Positions 35,752 to 46,949 of a stretch of DNA of 64,000 nt are shown here, piece by piece; the stretch's first letter is position 1, and every line of letters starts with the position of its first letter. A program made the translations under genes and the position numbers. This DNA is from Sternotherus odoratus (taxonomy: Eukaryota; Chordata; Testudines; Kinosternidae): positions 61,227,840 to 61,291,839 of the forward strand of contig JAVMKO010000002.1 of NCBI GenBank assembly GCA_032164245.1. Reading direction: 5' to 3'. The notes under the pieces are model-generated. The model was given only the letters and a program-made list of their open reading frames with translations. It made no database searches and was not told the origin of the DNA.

Positions 35752-35830
35752 TCCACTCCAGATGTGCCTCGGCTCCAGCGTGGCTGCCATGTACAGTAAA
35801 TCGGCATCTGAGGGCTCGTCAATCTGTGGG
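35752..35830. other. Exon-like segment, strand ambiguous
   Basis: On the minus strand, a 72-nt open stretch (35823 down to 35752) has a pyrimidine-rich acceptor CTCTACCCCACAG before it and a GTAAGC donor after it. It would encode 24 residues beginning IDEPSDADLLYMAATLEP. On the plus strand, a 69-nt open stretch (35762-35830) follows CTTACTCCACTCCAG and precedes GTAGAG, encoding 23 residues starting MCLGSSVAAMYSKS. Both lengths are multiples of three and neither contains a stop. I do not recognise either peptide. The segment is richer in CpG than its surroundings and is not an identifiable repeat. It may be a cassette exon of a large gene, or a conserved element that mimics one. Confidence 0.3.
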
Positions 35831-36296
35831 GTAGAGCAATTGTGGTCTCGCCAGGCCGCCCCACTGGCACAAACAGAAATTTGTGCTAAACTGGAAAGGG
35901 AGGGAGAGAACGGGGAGAGGGAAAGGGAAAAACGGGGAAGCAGTGTGTGAAAGGTGAGGGGACAGTAGGTGTTAGTTCCCAAAAGAAAGGGGGAGAAACA
36001 CTAATAGCCAACTAGGGAAATGTTCTTAATACATTTGTAAATTTACTTGTAAATGTTTTACACTTTAAAAGAAAGGGGAATGCTACATATATCACTTCAA
36101 AATGCTGACTATCTATAGGTCCCTGAGGATATACTAGTTTAGTACAACTTGTAACTGGAGCAAGAGCAACATAAAATCGCTTGGAAAACACAGCCAGTTA
36201 GTCATGACACACAGATGGTAAATAGAAGAGAGAAATACCCCATGAAAATTGAATCCCTCTTGTTTGTGGAATAAGAGTGTGAAAGAGCAGAGGCCA

Positions 36297-36325
36297 TGAC
36301 GTCTTCTCATCGAAGTATGACGTAC
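36297..36325. promoter_or_regulatory. Pair of CRE-like motifs
   Basis: TGACGTCT (36297-36304) and TGACGTAC (36318-36325) each hold the TGACGT core of the CREB/ATF site. Their starts are 21 bp apart, about two helical turns. They lie 0.5 kb from the exon-like segment at 35752-35830. Motif occurrence is seen directly; binding is inference. Confidence 0.35.
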
Positions 36326-36633
36326 AAACCAGCACCGGTGCTCTGATTCAAAAGCGTAGGATTTCCTGATTTTCAGATTTACCTTTTTCTGTCATTGTAA
36401 AACACAAATTGCTTCATTGAGCAGGCAGTTTGCTTTGGAGCTGAACCCAGTTGTGCTAAATCCAAGTTGGAGATTTATTCCTGATCTCCTGCCGCCTACG
36501 CAGTCATTACTAAGTTATCAGAGAATAAGAAAGGGAGAAAGGGATCTTTTTATTTATTTAATTTTATAGCAAGTTCACATGAGCTACCCAGCCTCAAGTG
36601 GACTGTAACTCTGTTTGCTAATTGCTCATTGGA

Positions 36634-36659
36634 GTGTGTGTGTGTGGGGGGGGGGGGTT
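36634..36659. repeat. (TG)n(G)n simple repeat
   Basis: A GTGTGTGTGTGTG run passes directly into an uninterrupted run of about 12 G. Confidence 0.9.
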
Positions 36660-36837
36660 AACACCAATTCCAAAGACTAAAACATTTGGGGGTTTTTTTC
36701 TCCTGGTGCCAATTGTAAGACTGTAAATAAATGTTACATTGAAACAGTAAACTAAGATGGGTCATTTTTATTTGCAAATAAGGACTTTAATGGCAGCCAT
36801 ATCAGGGTATCTAAGAGTAGAATTTCACTCTCATAAT

Positions 36838-36950
36838 TTATTTTTTATTTTTATTATTATTATTATAGTAATGCAAATTGTGCTAGGCACTGTACAGACA
36901 AGTAACAAAGAAGACAGTCCTGCCCAAGGAGCTCACACTATGGGTATTCT
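36838..36950 (+). mobile_element. Old SINE/LINE-tail repeat (GTGCTAGGCACTGTACA)
   Basis: A TTATTATTATTATT run is followed by AATTGTGCTAGGCACTGTAC and CAGTCCTGCCCAAGGAGCTC. The order matches an ancient repeat common in reptilian DNA, in which an (ATT)n tract precedes a GCTAGGCGCTGTACA-type stretch. It is a fragment with no coding content. Confidence 0.6.
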
Positions 36951-37000
36951 TAGTGCACAAAATGAAATATCAGCAACATGGTGAACAGCACAGCTTCAGA

Positions 37001-37265
37001 ATTGCCAACTCCAAACATTCAAGGATCATTAATCAGACTCCAAAAAAAATCATGAAGTTGCCTCAAAAAACAAGTTTTTTTAAAAGATAAATTTAGGGTT
37101 TGGTTTTGAGCTTTTAGGGTTCATGTTTTTAAGCTTTTTTCCACAATCACCAGAGCTAGAAACTTGCCTTAAAAAAAAAAAGAATGCTCAGAATTATATG
37201 ATTCCTGAAACTAAGGCTTTAATAAAAACACCAAATATCACAATAAAATTATGAGAGTTGGCAAT
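37001..37265. mobile_element. TIR element with ATTGCCAACTC ends
   Basis: The ends ATTGCCAACTC (37001-37011) and GAGTTGGCAAT (37255-37265) are perfect 11-bp inverted repeats. The 265-bp interior is AT-rich with AAAATCATGA and TTTTGAGC stretches. I recognise the ends from a widespread turtle dispersed repeat. No target duplication is visible, and no protein is encoded. Confidence 0.75.
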
Positions 37266-37339
37266 GTGACAATCAATGACAATACAGGAACTGATTCATT
37301 CTTTGCCCAGCACCACGATCAGTAGCATTTTAAATTCAC

Positions 37340-37500
37340 TTTGCACTAGGGTAAGTTACTGATCCTGCAAGTTGCTGAGCCCTATAGCAAAACGCTTAAG
37401 CAAGTGATTAAAGTTAATGAGACTATTCATGTGCTTAAAGTTAATCACAATCTTCAGTACTTTTTTGAATCAGGATCAGAGTGCTCGAACCTTGCAAAAC
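37340..37500. repeat. Ancient reptilian dispersed repeat (TTAAAGTTAATCAC type)
   Basis: TTACTGATCCTGCAAG is followed by TTAATGAGACTATTCATGTG, CTTAAAGTTAATCAC and GAATCAGGATCAGAG. The order matches a family in which a segment of CATTGAAGTCAATGGGAC type is followed by tracts of GCTTAAGTGC type. Related fragments are at 32355-32410, 38385-38465 and 50868-50975. Confidence 0.5.
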
Positions 37501-38505
37501 TGGGCCCTACATGAGATTACATAAGGTGCTGCGCAACAGAGACTCAGATCCGCAGTACCTGCAAAAGGGTAGAGATGACTCATTAAAAGCTATTTGCAGA
37601 AAAAGTGTAGCACAGCTCACTCTTACTTACTGACCAGAGGGAGGCACACTTTTTATCTGTTAGAGAAGTTGCCAGTTGGCAGGAACATGGAACTGAGTAC
37701 CCTAACAGGTGCTTTCAACCACTAACATTTATATGAAGAGAGGTTACACAGACAGATTGCATTAGTCTAGTTGAACAGTTCTTTTAGGAATCTGTCTGGT
37801 CCCACCTGATCTTGAATCATCAGTTCTGGAGAAAGATGATATGTAGGGAGAGACAGGGAGCTTCGTGTTCTTAAGCCATCCATGGAAATAATGGCACCAG
37901 TTTGAGAATAAGTGAGCATAAAGCTGATAATGACTGTCTACAGAGAACATTATGTGATGGTAAGATGAGAGGAGACAGTGCTAAGTGACCATGGAAGAAC
38001 GTATCTAGTAGCCAGGACAGAGAGCGCGAAGCATGAAGAGGGTGTTGAAAATGAATCATTGAGACAGGGCTGAGCACAAGAGCAATAGGCCCAGCGTCTG
38101 CTCTGTCTGATATGATTATAATCTAACTTTTCATTGTGGAGGTTAGAGAATCCCACCCTACTATTACACTCCGACCTAACTCTGAAGGGGTTTCTTTTTT
38201 ATATCAAAAAGCACACATAATCAAAAACCAAGTCTTTGTTGTACATGTTTAGCACAAATGTGCATTTCAGCCTGTCAAGTGCACAGTCACAATTACAACA
38301 ATTAGCATGCCAAACCTAGAACCAACCCCCACAGGCAGTGATCAATTGAAGATCTTACTGAAAATATTATCTGCTAGTACCTTACTCCTCAAGTAGTTGC
38401 AATGAAAGTAACGGGACTACTCAAGGTGTATGGTACCACTCAGACTGAGTAAGGGTATCAGAATCTGGACTTTAGAGGACAGGACACTTCACCTCTCCAA
38501 CAATA

Positions 38506-40284
38506 AGATTCACAAAGGTAATTAGGGAATGTGATGCTCAGCTTCACACCACCTAACTTTTAGGCACCAAAAAAATCACAGGAACAACAATGGGATTCAC
38601 AAAGCCTGCATTAAGTACTTTGGCTCCCTATAAAATGAAAGGCAAGAGATAGGCACCTTAAGCTGTGATTCCTAAAAGCCAACATGCTAGGTGGGGAGGT
38701 GCCTAAACTAGCCAGTGGGAGATGCCACCCGCAACATGTCTGGTAACTCCTGCTCCTCTATGATGAAATGGGAGATTTTTTCTTAATGATTAGCATAAAT
38801 ACTGTGTGTGCCTCAGTTTTCCCTGCATGTTACACAAATACCTAGGTGGTGGGACAAGAGTGTGTGATTTTTGCTGAGACCCTAATGTGCAGGTGTGGCT
38901 GTCTCTAGCTGCTTGCACAGAGAGAATGGCCAAAGCACTCCATAACCTGGCAATAGGTGGTCAGGGGCATTTCACCAGGAGCCAGTCAGCTATGACAAGT
39001 GGGAGCAAGGGGAGGGATGGAGACCAGGTAACCCTTTTTGCCTGGGAAACAAGATAAAGGATGGAGGAGGGACAACAGGTGTGTCTGATGCTGGGATGCA
39101 GGAAGCTGGTCAGTGTGCTGGCTGGGGACTCAGGGGAGAAGGCTCTGGGCTCTGAGGCCCCCGAAGATGGACTTTACTGAATATTCCTGGTTTCTGTGAT
39201 AACAAGATCTACTCTATGCTGTATTCCCAAATGACTAATAAACTCTTCTGTTTCAAAACACTGCCGAGGGTCTCCCCTGACTGCACAGTTGGGGTGCAAA
39301 GCCCTTTGGGAGTGTGCAAGGCTTCCCCAGGTGTTCCATCAAGGTGGACTTGCTATGGGGAATGCATAGTGTGAACAGGGGTCCTGAACACTCCGAAGTC
39401 GGACCCAGGAAGCGCCCAAGCCAAGCAGGCGTCTTGCCTTAGTGAGTGTGCCCTGAAGGGAGACCCACCGCACCAGAATCCTGGCTGAGCTTTATTCAGA
39501 GCACCGAGACCGTGACTCTGTGAAACTCTGACACTGAGCTAGGCCCCTAAATCCTGGCTGCAGGGGGATACCTCGCTCTGCTAGTGATTCTCAGTGGTGA
39601 CCCTCTTTGTAGATAGGTGACTAAGGGGGGTGTTTTGCAGGAAGCTGAGGGGGAGGGGAAGCCCAGGACATCCTTCATAACCGTTAACCCAGTACTTAAT
39701 GTACTCACCACAGATGTGGAAGCTCCCAGTTCAATTCTCCCATCCTCCTGAAGAGGTGCAGGTATTTGAACAAGGATCCACAATTTCTCAGGAGTGCGCT
39801 CTAGCCACTGGGCTGCGGGATAGTCTGATGTAGGGCTCCCTCAGTCTTTCCTCTTGAAACTGTTCCTGTGTGGATAAATAATTAAAGATTCACTGGGGGA
39901 GGGGGACTGGCCTCTGGATCTCCCACATCTTGGGTAAGTGCTTGAACCACGAGGCTACAGAGTCATTCTCATGCTGGTGTACGCTTGGTCTCTCTCTTTC
40001 TCTCTCTTCTTCTCCTTCCCCCACTTCCCTTCATGAACCGCTCTGGGGCTTATTTGAGAGACAGGCGTCTGGATGCCTTTAGTGAGGCAGAACTGTGCGT
40101 GCTCACAGGCAAAAACAGGCACTGAGGGAACATTTTACTGCAAAAACTTATTTGACAAGTGAGTTAGGAAGCCTTGGTCAACGAGAGTTTTGAGAACTAC
40201 AGCGGAGCCTAAGACTTGGATTTAGGCACCTAAACACAGACTTGGGCACCTAGCATTTAGCCATCTACATATCATTGTGAATCT
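38506..40284. mobile_element. Dispersed TIR-ended element split by an LTR-like insertion
   Basis: The left end AGATTCACAA (38506-38515) and right end TTGTGAATCT (40275-40284) are perfect 10-bp inverted repeats. The left part runs to about 38756 and the right part resumes at about 39533, where CTAGGCCCCTAAATCC picks up the same family of sequence. The right part contains GTACTTAATGTACTCACC and AGCTCCCAGTTCAATTCTCC, which I associate with a known reptilian repeat. The minus-strand frame at 39547-39783 is a chance frame in it. Confidence 0.6.
38760..39532 (+). mobile_element. Solo LTR-like insertion (endogenous retrovirus relic)
   Basis: The segment contains CTCAGTTTTCCCTGCATG, CTAGGTGGTGGGACAAG and GAGAATGGCC, then AATAAA at 39237-39242, followed by TGGGGTGCAAAG, GGACTTGC and CCCAGGAAG. 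It closes near a GACTCTGTGA/CTCTGACA stretch. The order matches a solo LTR family I recognise from turtle genomes. The AATAAA sits where an LTR polyadenylation signal would be. No internal viral coding sequence is present. Exact ends and the short target duplication could not be resolved, as the ends look mutated. It interrupts the element at 38506-40284. Confidence 0.6.
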
Positions 40285-41930
40285 AGGTCTAACCCCTTTT
40301 AACAGGCATCAGTAACATGGGCCTACTGTTTACTTTAGTTTTATATTACAGACATTTCATTGCTCTTGAAAATAAAAGGAAGAACACCATTGACCATTGT
40401 GCAGACAGATGTTATGCAAATTTCCCCATGTAATTCTGCTAAAGCTCCTTGCTACTGACCCCCAACACTTAGATTATTTGGAAGGCTTTTTGTACCAGTG
40501 ACTTTCCCCTCGGGAATAGGACGAGACCAGCAAACTTGGGGCCAAACTGCAGAACAAATCTGCAAAAGGCTGTGGGGCACATGGATCCTCCCCCACCCAA
40601 TACCTCTGTGCAAAGGTCTCACACTATAGTAGATGCCAAGAAATACAAGAACTGCTCACTCCTGACACCCCCAAAGAAGTGTGGAGGAGTAAAAATTCCC
40701 AATGCATCATTTCTCCAGCTGTTTGAACAATAAATGTTTTAATCTAAAGTTACTTGCAAGGATATTCAGACTGTATTTTTTTAAATTATTAGCGTGTTAC
40801 CATACTAGTTTGAAACTTTGGACTGCTATGGCAATTTACAGATGAGTTATGAATGTGTGTGTCAGTTTTAAACACATTAAATGGTGTCTAACATGCTTTG
40901 CGATGCTCTCAACACCTGCTGATAAATTACATGAAATCTGCAGCGACAGTATTAGGTAATGCACCAGAGTTCAATGTTCAAAACATCCTGTTCTTTACTT
41001 AGTCGCTCTCTTTGTGATCTAACACAAAAGCAGATAATAATAGAGCTGTTCAAGTGCCAGACTTACATGGTTATGTTTATTGAGATAGAATTTGTAAGCC
41101 TCTTCTTGCAAGACGGTTTTTGTTATATCTAACAAAAAAAGGGAAATGTTGTGGACTCATCTTTGCAATACAACAAAGTCTGATATTTGCTTCTTCTATA
41201 GCCTGCATTTCTGAGAATTTTGCTGGAAAATAATTTTTTTTGCTGGAAACACAAAAATAGCATTCTCCAGGTTGCTGGAGATGGATTTAAGCCACGCTGC
41301 TAATTTTAGCACGCTAGTTAGTGTACGTAAATTTACCCAAAATGGGAATGACACCTTCCAGCTTCTATGTAAACATACCCAAAATGTAGCTGGGAACTAA
41401 TTTGAGAACCAGGATTTTGGTTCAGCACCTCATTAAGATAGAGGTCCTTAGCAAAAAATTGAATGCGGGTCTAGATTAAGATTTTGAGCCCCTTCAAAGT
41501 TCGGAAGTGTTCATAACAAAGGTAGTTTGGCTCCCATCGCTAAATATAACATTTTAAGATTCTATCTGGATTCTGTGCTGGGGAACAAAATTTCAAAACC
41601 TGTCTGTGGCCTTGTATAGACGTCCAGGATCTTATTATTTAACATGTGTATTATAGGTCCCAAACAGCTTGATCCTCTTGTGCTAGGTTATAGACAAACA
41701 TGTAATTAATGACTATAACTGCCCCTAAGAGCTTCACTGGGACATTTTTGGTGAAAGAATTCCCTTGGCCCTAATCCAGCAATGAGATCCATTTATGCAG
41801 ACCTTTATGTCCATGTGAAGTAGTACTGTCACAGATCCCTTTGTGTCAGGGCTCATAATCGTAATTAGCCTCCTCAGAAAGCAGGGCCATATTGTAGACT
41901 CACTCTATGTAGGAAATTATCATTTACATT
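40285..41930. other. Unassigned noncoding DNA
   Basis: No confident repeat or gene. At 41280-41400, ACGCTGCTAATTTTAGC and later CATACCCAAAATG suggest a decayed MITE, but no terminal inverted repeats could be defined. Confidence 0.4.
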
Positions 41931-41937
41931 GGAAAGC

Positions 41938-42165
41938 AGTGTGTTCATAGCACACTGGATATGAAGTCAAGAGGCCAGACTCAGACAGCATGTCAGTGGG
42001 TTGTATTCCCAGCTCAACTACACATTTGCTGTATGACCGACTTCCCTGTGCCTCTGCTTTCCAAGCTGCAAAAAGTGGATAAAGATACTTACCGCTGCTT
42101 TGTAAAGTGCTTGGAGATCTACAGATTAAAAGCACCACTAAAGAGTAATTATCATCACTGATGGA
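41938..42165 (+). mobile_element. MIR (CORE-SINE)
   Basis: It shows the usual MIR order: a tRNA-like opening (GTGTTCATAGCACACTGGAT), a TTCCCAGCTCAACTACACAT segment, GCTGTATGACCGACTTCCC, TGTGCCTCTGCTTTCC, GCAAAAAGTGGATAAAGATAC, and the 3' stretch TTTGTAAAGTGCTTGGAGATC. It is an ancient, diverged copy. The short open frames over it on both strands are not genes. Confidence 0.82.
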
Positions 42166-42169
42166 AGAT

Positions 42170-44900
42170 CTTCTCCAAGACAAAGCAGGTCATTAGCTGG
42201 CCTACATCAGCACAGCTTCTTTTGATTATATCAGTTTGGCCCTAAAAATACAATACTGATGCTTATATAGATACAATCTATATACTCCGCAAAAAATCCT
42301 TATTATTTCCTGTGAACACCCATGTCATAGAACTGTACATCATGGGAAGTGGTCATCCTAATTCTTTGCAGATAGCAGATGGAAAATGTGATGGGAAACT
42401 AAAATCCAAAGATGATATTCTTCCATATGTTTTAATTGCTCTTAGCAAAGATTAATTGGTTTGACAATAAAGCACACACCAACATTTCTTTTATTCGTGT
42501 CTTTCTTTCTTTTTATTAATCTTTGGCTGTCTTCAGGGACAGAACCTTTCTTTCTTATACAATTGGTTTTCTTCTCAACCCCAACTAAAAAACAGATTCT
42601 GGTAACTTTTTACCAAAGACAGGGAAAAAAATCTTATTTTATTGTGAGGAAGTGAGCCATAATTTGTACAGTAAAAAAACCTTCTTGGTGTCTAACAGGG
42701 TAACTCACTAGAGTATTTGCAATATTGTCTGTTTCTGTTTGGAATCTTAATTTAAAGCATCTACTTAAGCTCAGAAATTCTTAATTAGGCCCCCAAATAA
42801 GTGACTTGGTCTTCCAATTCTTAGCATCCATAAGCACTTTTGAAAATCAGGCCATTTATTAGGGATCCCACATATGGATTTTTGACAGAGAAAACCTAGG
42901 CTTAAATCCCTCTAAATATCAAATTATTCTCAGGGCCTTTTCATCTGCAGTTTTTATTGGCCACAAAAGATTGATGTTGCCCTGTAACTGCTTGCTGATT
43001 AACACATTCCTGTGGATGCCTAATTAATGAGGGGACTGCACTCTGAAAACACTGTTTACACAGAGCATTTGATCCTCTCTAAATCAATTAGATGTGCCTT
43101 CTTGACTGCATTCTCCAGACAGGACAGCACTTTACTTTTCACCTGGGATCAGAATTCCAAAGCCATGTCACCTCTCAGAAGCCACAGGGTGTCTTGTAAA
43201 TAGCATGGCCCTACCAATGGAGCCTAATGTATAACAGAAATGCAATTCATGAGATCTTCTGAGGAATTTCTCCAGCTCTGGAGGAGGCTGACCAGCAATG
43301 TGACCTCCTGCAAAGACAACAGAAGGAAGCTCCCTTTGACAGATAGAAGAAACTTCTTTATTTGAAATGCATTCTTAGATGCTGTCTGCTCTCTATTGGT
43401 TGATGTAGTGCAGACCTATTGCCTGAGGTCCAGACAAGACTGTGTTACTGATTATGACAATATACCTCATGCCGTTCACAATGCCTTATCTAAGAAAGGG
43501 AAAAGTCAAGGGAGAGCAAGTGAAAATCAAAGAGCCAGAGACCTACCTAAAGGACAACTTTATAATCAGAAATGTCCTAAATGTATTCAAAGCAATTGCC
43601 CTGTACACACTTTATAGTTTATAATTTTACTGCTTTATTGTCCCTCTGAAATCAAACAGGCCCATACTTTCAACCACAGACAACTAAATTGTGCCGATAA
43701 GCTAGGTGGATAAACATGCAGACAAGTAATTGTATATGCAAAATATATATTGTGCATGCAAAATAAATAATTGCACATAAATACAAGCGTTAGTGTGGAG
43801 AGGTTCACGTGCCATCAACCTGTTTTCCACTTTGCATTGTGAATACAGTATTTGCTTTGCATGGAATGGTAACCATTGAGGTACAAAGTTACCCATTGCA
43901 TCAGCAGGTTATGACTAAATAGGCGGCTGGATTCAATCCAATCAACAGCTCTCCTACAAACCAAAGGGATTCAAACAACTAATCAAGCCCATCCACACCC
44001 TGCAAAGGTTCATATAACACTGTTGACTCATGCTCTGACAATCCTACCTGTCTCCACAGCCCCATAGTGGGCCACTCCACTATCTAGAAGGGATCCTTGG
44101 ATCTGAACTCTCTGGTGTTGTGGCCACCTCCAAGCCCAAGGCCCAGATCCATGATTCTGTCTTAACCCCCTGTTGACTATATGTGGGTTTTCTTGGCAGA
44201 ATTGTGGTGGTCTATGTTGGGAAAGTTTGACCCAGAGTGTTTTGCTGACCAAAGGAAGCTTAAAAAAATGTAAAATGTAGTGGATACCAAAGCTGGAAAT
44301 CTCCCTAAATATTGTCATTCTTATGAATTTATGGCCTGCATATGCATCCCTCAGACCTTGGAAACTAAGTCTCCTCTCTGTGTCCAAGGCTTTAGCATTT
44401 TTATTTATATTTTTAGAGGAAACATATAAGAAAAAGTTAATCTCTGTGAAGTTTTCCAGATATAGTCCAATGCGGTATGCAGTAATTAGAGGATTTTTTT
44501 TTATTTTTACCTTCTATTATTAATTATTATTATTTTATTATTTATGTATTTATTTAATGCTGGTGGTCATTTGTATCTCTCTGGGGTGCATCAACTCATA
44601 TATGTTATTTTACAAAGAGCATTTTATAATCTAATCTTTTATTTTCAGTTTGTATTATACTATATCTGGGGAAAACCAGTATGTCTTTATAATACGGCAA
44701 AGAAATGTATACAACCCAAACCAAAAATAAGAAATATCGGGTGATCAGAATCAAGGATTATGAAGAAAGTTTTTAAGACAAGTGAGCTCTGTAACAGGAC
44801 TGGTGCATATGGGCAGAGGAGAGAGATTTCCAATAAATCTGATAGTTCCAGGTAAATATAATAAATGAAAACCAGTGAAAATGTTGTACTATAAATAATA
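42170..44900. other. Unassigned noncoding DNA
   Basis: AT-rich with no confident repeat or gene. The AT-only run at about 44500-44560 (TTATTATTATTTTATTATTT) is low complexity. Frames such as 43396-43617 and 44028-44387 show no domain or splice context. Confidence 0.4.
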
Positions 44901-44904
44901 TTTA

Positions 44905-45150
44905 GCATTTTTCATTCATAGATCTCAAAGCACTTAATCAATATTCACTGAAGTCAATGGGAGTCTACTGCTGATTTCAGTGGGAAATGGTTCTGGACTG
45001 TCCTCATTTAACAGTTGAGAAAACTGAGGCACAAAGAAGCTAAATGACTTGCATGATATTACTCACCAAGTCCGTGGAAGGGATGAGAGTAGAACTCATG
45101 TCTCCTGTCACTCAGTCAGTGCTCTAACCACTGCAGCCCACTACTACTTT
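44905..45150 (-). mobile_element. MIR-type SINE, antisense
   Basis: On the plus strand, CTCATTTAACAGTTGAGAAA is followed by CTGAGGCACAAAGAAGC, TAAATGACTTGCATGATATT and AGTCAGTGCTCTAACCACTG, the reverse-complement order of a MIR SINE. The first part (ATAGATCTCAAAGCACTTAA) belongs to the attached tail. The TCTAACCAC stretch corresponds to the tRNA-derived A box region. Confidence 0.85.
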
Positions 45151-46016
45151 ATACTATAGCACAGTAACAAAGTGTGCATTTCAGTTTTTAAATAAGAATC
45201 TGTACTGGAGAGATTTAGAGGCTTGCTCATTTGGTAACAGAATATTGGACTTATAAAAGAGATGGTTCCATCTAATGTGGAACAGCTGACAATAGAATCT
45301 GAGCATCTCTTTGTTCATATGCAGGATAGTTATGTAATCAGGGGTTATCACAAGTAAAGCATTTTAGTAACACAAACTCAGGCTTTGTGTCTCTGGGCCA
45401 TAACCGAGTTTGAAACCCACATCCAATCTTGCTTTAAACTCAATTTCAGCTAAAATAGCTTAATGCAATTTGGTTGCCTAGTCTGAATGGGTCTAAGTAC
45501 ATGAGTGTGATTTTACCCAAAACCCATATTACATCTGTGTTTGGAAATTATTTCCTGATCAGCCTTAAAAGAGTGATGGTAGACTGTTTACAGGGGAGCG
45601 CTGTATATAGTATGATTATTCATATCATACTACAATATTACTAATCTCTTATTATTTTTTACTATGAATATTAGTATTACTTTACTTTTGAGACCAGATA
45701 AGATTAGGTCTAGGCATGTTCTCCAAACCCAAAGTGGATGTCTAATCACCTAACCATTGTGGTAATTAACCTCAATTATAAGTATGTACCCATCTTTACC
45801 CCCTCTCCCTACCTCCAACTCGCTGCAATACACAAGCTAGTATTTTGAAAGAGAAAAAAAAAGCAGACAGTCCCTAGCTGTCCACTAACTGCTGCTATCA
45901 AGACATGTTGAATAAATTCAGCATTATCCTGGCAATAAGAACATGTTGCCTTCTGTTGTAAATCAAAGCCCCTCCACATATACATACATAACCCACTTCC
46001 CGCAGGCTCTCTGTAA
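45151..46016. other. Unassigned noncoding DNA
   Basis: No confident repeat or gene. Overall AT-rich, ending at the target site of the insertion at 46017. Confidence 0.4.
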
Positions 46017-46140
46017 CTGCAGCATTATACTGCCACTGCTTGCATCCGACGAAGTGGGTATTAGCCCACGAAAGCTTATGCTTCAATACTTTAGTTAGTC
46101 GTTAAGGTGCCACAGGACTCTTTACCTCTGCAGCATTATA
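46017..46140 (+). mobile_element. Short copy of the reptilian AAGCTTATGC segment with 13-bp target duplication
   Basis: The flanks CTGCAGCATTATA at 46017-46029 and 46128-46140 are identical. The 98-bp insert contains GCATCCGACGAAGTGGG, AGCCCACGAAAGCTTATGC and GGTGCCACAGGACTC. It stops at the same point (GGACTCT plus a few bases) as the right arm of the inverted dimer at 8876-9117, and lacks the AACACGGCTACCTCTC end present at 58506-58591. Long, perfect duplications argue for target-primed reverse transcription. Confidence 0.9.
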
Positions 46141-46393
46141 GTGTTGTTTGTTTGTTTTTAATTGGCAAGGCATCACTGGAGGAAAAAGCTAGCCATAGTA
46201 ATTTGTACACAAGTAGACAAAAAAGTTTTGTACAAGTTCTGGCTATTTAAAGGAGGTCCCACATCCTCAAGCAAGCAAGTCTGAAGTCCCAGTTACTAAA
46301 TGGCCAGAAGCAGAGGTATTCTCTCTTCAATATCTTACTGTAATGGATAATGTATGGATCTAAGAATTAAAACATGTCAATTTGGAATGCCCC

Positions 46394-46600
46394 GTGTGAA
46401 TGGTTAGGACACTGCCTAACCACACAAAAGACCCAGGTTTGAGCTCTTCTTCCCCATGCCAGAAGGTCATTCTGGGTGGAGAGAATGGTCAGCCCCTAGA
46501 GTAGAGTGGCTTATTCTGCACACTAAAGAGTAGATCAGATGGCCTCCTTGGGTGGAGGGAAGGTTGACTTGATGCAATTTCTTAAGTGTTATTATCTATA
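46394..46600 (+). mobile_element. tRNA-derived SINE (candidate)
   Basis: TGGTTAGGAC (46401-46410) resembles a polymerase III A box, and GGTTTGAGCTC (46436-46446) a B box, with tRNA-like spacing. The following AGATCAGATGGCCTCC fits the body of a diverged SINE. The family is not identified. Confidence 0.5.
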
Positions 46601-46634
46601 TACTTCCAGGATATAAGAGCACATTACAAAGATG

Positions 46635-46880
46635 ATTGGAAACTATTAGCCCTATTTTATAGGAGGCAAAACTGAGGCAGAGAGGGATTATGGCCAACAT
46701 TTAAAAAAATGGACATTTACTTTGGGTGCTTTAAATCGGCCACCGAAAAAAGAGGGTATGGTAGGCACTTTTGAACATTTGAGCCTACCTGACTTACCTC
46801 AAGTCAATGGCAGATCTGAGAACAGAACTCAGATTCAGGGCTTCCAGGCCAGTGGCCCTTTTAGATGGACCTCACTGAGT
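46635..46880 (-). mobile_element. MIR-like SINE, antisense
   Basis: CCTATTTTATAGGAGGCAAA, then CTGAGGCAGAGAGGGATTA, then a long tail ending with GAACAGAACTCAGATTCAGG and TCCAGGCCAGTGGCCC. This is the antisense order of a MIR-type SINE, but with an insertion or divergence in the middle (46710-46790). Confidence 0.6.
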
Positions 46881-46949
46881 ACACGGATTGGGGACAGTAA
46901 ATCAATCAACTGCAATACTCTTTAAACCTCGCCACTCCAACTCTTTAAG

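Noticed and set aside
38760..39532. Complete endogenous retrovirus
   Set aside because: Only a single LTR-like block is present; no second LTR and no gag, pol or env similarity nearby.
46394..46450. Functional tRNA gene
   Set aside because: A- and B-box-like motifs are present, but no cloverleaf with an anticodon stem could be drawn; better explained as a tRNA-derived SINE.
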